This document shows positions 62,499 through 64,000 of a stretch of DNA of 64,000 nucleotides, piece by piece. The DNA comes from Gimibacter soli (GTDB lineage Bacteria > Pseudomonadota > Alphaproteobacteria > Sphingomonadales > Kordiimonadaceae): assembly GCF_028463845.1 (NCBI RefSeq), contig NZ_CP116805.1:1240001-1304000 (forward strand), written 5' to 3'. Below the pieces are notes generated by a model, which ran no database searches, was not told where the DNA came from, and saw only the letters and a list, made by a program, of their open reading frames with translations. Position numbers and translations under genes: made by a program. Positions within the stretch are counted from its first letter, which is position 1. Each line of letters opens with the position of its first letter.

Positions 62499-64000
62499 TC
62501 ACACCTTCGGGATATAACTTTCAAAGCGGGCAAGGGTGGCAGGCCCCAAGGCTTCGGCGAGCGGCTTCAGTTCAGCTTCCACCTGCTGCCATGCGGCCAC
62601 GCTTTTCCGGTAGATCGGCTGGCGGACCTGTTCGCTGCTTGCGGTGCGCACGGCGCGGTCATTTTTGTGGAATTCAAGGCAGGCGGGCTCGAACGCCACC
62701 CCGACGTGATCGAGGACAGCGCGGACGGTGGCTTCAGTATCTGCCACCATTTCCTCATATTGCACGGTCAGCACACGGCCGGGCAGGGCCTTGGCCCAAT
62801 GATCCATCAGTCGCAGATAGGCATTATAGTGCGCGCCGATATGGGCGAGGTCGTAGCTCCATTCATGGCCACCGGCGAAATGCTGCTTGAAGGCGCTGTA
62901 GCCCGTGTCCATCGGATGGCGGCGCGCATCGATGACGACGGCGCCGGGCAGGATTTTGTGGATGAGGCCGACACGTTCGAAATTCGGCGGCAGCTTGTCG
63001 ATGAAATAGGGCTTTCCGGTGCGGAAAAGGGCCGTTTCCTCTATATAGGCGCGTCCAAAGGCCGCCAGTTCATCGGCTGTCAGCACGCCTATATTGGCCG
63101 GCCATTCGCCGCCCGCCTTCTGGCCCGCTGCAATCCGCATATGCCGTTCGATCTGTGGCAGCGTCGGCAGTTCCATCGTGCCTTCGATCTGGCTGTGGCT
63201 CGCCAGAATCTGCTCGATGAGCGTAGAACCTGACCGCGGCAGGCCGACTATGAAAATCGGGCGCGGCAGGGCCGAGTCGGCAGGCGCCGTCATAGCCAGA
63301 TTGTCACGGCTGAAGGCGGATACCAGGCCGTTGATGACGGCATCATTTTCGCCCACGTCAAACCGGATATCGGGGCGGAGGCGGGCGCCTGTACTGTACC
63401 AGCGGAAGGCGGATTTGTGGTCGCCGTCATTTTCGAACGCCTTGCCGAGCCCGTAAGCGGCCTGCGAGCGCTGCTCGCCTTTCAGCGCTTCGTCCGTTGC
63501 CAGCGTTTCCATATGCTGGCGGTCTTCGGGCGAAAAACGATAGGTCTTCATATCAGCGAGCGCCCACCAGGCGGCGCCGTTGCCGGGCACAACCTTGGCG
63601 CTTTCCGTGTAGGCGGCGATGGCCTCGTCGCGCTGCCCGAGGATTTTCAGGATATGCCCACGCAGAAGGGCGATGCGGCCGCACTCTTCAGGATCGCCAG
63701 CCAGAGGCAGGGCGGCGTCATAGGCAGCAAGCGAGGCTTCATACTGCCCCGCATGACCATGCACCCGGCCAAGGGTCAGGTGGCTGCCCACATCGCCGGG
63801 CATCAGGTGGGTCAGTTTTTCGGCTTCAGCGATGGCGCCCTTATAGTCGCCCGCTTCCTCGAGCGAGACGATGAAGGCACGGCGGAGCGGTATGTCGGCA
63901 GGGTAAAGGGGCACGGCATAGCCAAGGATTTTCGGCGCTTCCTCAAGCGCCCCCACTTGCCCGGCCAGCGTGGCGAGCGTGCGGGCCGCGGGCGGATAAC
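62499..64000 (-). CDS. TPR-repeat sulfotransferase, truncated at the window edge
   Basis: The frame stays open to base 64000, so the N-terminus is outside; about 500 residues are seen. The left part is TPR-like (LTLGRVHGHAGQYEASLAAYDAAL and SAYGLGKAFENDGDHKSAFRWY-type repeats). The sulfotransferase domain has the 5'-phosphate loop IVGLPRSGSTLIEQILASH and the 3'-phosphate region VVIDARRHPMDTGY, with the shared segment YNAYLRLMDHWAKALPGRV. It is a relative of the protein at 33450 with a different setting, followed by moaA and moaB. Its acceptor is unknown. Confidence 0.87.
   Translation of the reverse strand, partial: YPPAARTLATLAGQVGALEEAPKILGYAVPLYPADIPLRRAFIVSLEEAGDYKGAIAEAEKLTHLMPGDVGSHLTLGRVHGHAGQYEASLAAYDAALPLAGDPEECGRIALLRGHILKILGQRDEAIAAYTESAKVVPGNGAAWWALADMKTYRFSPEDRQHMETLATDEALKGEQRSQAAYGLGKAFENDGDHKSAFRWYSTGARLRPDIRFDVGENDAVINGLVSAFSRDNLAMTAPADSALPRPIFIVGLPRSGSTLIEQILASHSQIEGTMELPTLPQIERHMRIAAGQKAGGEWPANIGVLTADELAAFGRAYIEETALFRTGKPYFIDKLPPNFERVGLIHKILPGAVVIDARRHPMDTGYSAFKQHFAGGHEWSYDLAHIGAHYNAYLRLMDHWAKALPGRVLTVQYEEMVADTEATVRAVLDHVGVAFEPACLEFHKNDRAVRTASSEQVRQPIYRKSVAAWQQVEAELKPLAEALGPATLARFESYIPKV

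Noticed and set aside
1-64000. CRISPR arrays, tRNA genes, insertion sequences, integrases, prophage genes
   Set aside because: No regular repeat-spacer series, cloverleaf, transposase or integrase motif was seen; base composition looks even throughout.

Overview
This is a gene-dense, high-GC Gram-negative chromosome segment. It has two TonB-dependent receptors, an RND efflux pair, Tat-type and lipoprotein signal sequences, a full oxidative (Weimberg) xylose pathway in the Caulobacter xylXABC order, and SapC and tryptophan-halogenase-like genes next to a receptor. Together these point to an alphaproteobacterial glycan degrader (Caulobacterales, Sphingomonadales or Kordiimonadales-like). The species cannot be fixed from the sequence alone. 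I saw no tRNA, rRNA, insertion sequence, CRISPR array or prophage. Protein functions below are family assignments made by reading translated sequence; no database search was run.

Region 1 (1-21128) is a xylan-to-2-oxoglutarate locus. It holds the end of an esterase, a leftward operon of GH10 xylanase and two GH3 enzymes, a divergent GH67 alpha-glucuronidase, a LacI regulator, a sugar porter, xylonate dehydratase (xylD), a leftward xylX-xylA-xylB-xylC operon, and a lipoprotein GH3. LacI-type sites built on GTTAGCGCTAAC lie in front of the GH3/GH67, porter and xylX/GH3 promoters, so one regulator probably controls the set.

Region 2 (21216-30077) is more general: an M19 dipeptidase homologue with two altered metal-ligand motifs, an RND adaptor and pump, a TauE-type permease, a soluble PAS histidine kinase and a Crp/Fnr regulator.

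Region 3 (30216-38680) is a TetR gene followed by a rightward cluster: TonB receptor, TPR-sulfotransferase, SxxK serine hydrolase, MFS transporter and nitrilase-family amidohydrolase. The last four overlap or nearly overlap. I cannot assign a substrate; it looks like an uptake and hydrolysis system for an unknown amide or ester compound.

Region 4 (38681-52610) is a beta-glucan-like locus: a large TonB receptor, SapC, a JmjC-like cupin, a flavin-dependent halogenase homologue, GH16 laminarinase, a GPH-type symporter, a LacI regulator and a second ExoP-type GH3. Sites of the form TGACAGCGCTGTCA, including a 24-bp perfect palindrome, precede the three transcription units. The SapC/cupin/halogenase trio inside a glycan regulon is the best candidate for an undescribed system. 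A third LacI gene with its own TGAAAGCGTTTTCA site ends the region.

Region 5 (52617-64000) holds a PfkB sugar kinase coupled to kynureninase, a dipeptide epimerase divergent from an NhaC-type antiporter and SxxK hydrolase, then a leftward run of a TPR-sulfotransferase (running off the window), moaA, moaB, a Gfo/Idh/MocA oxidoreductase and a crotonase-family protein.
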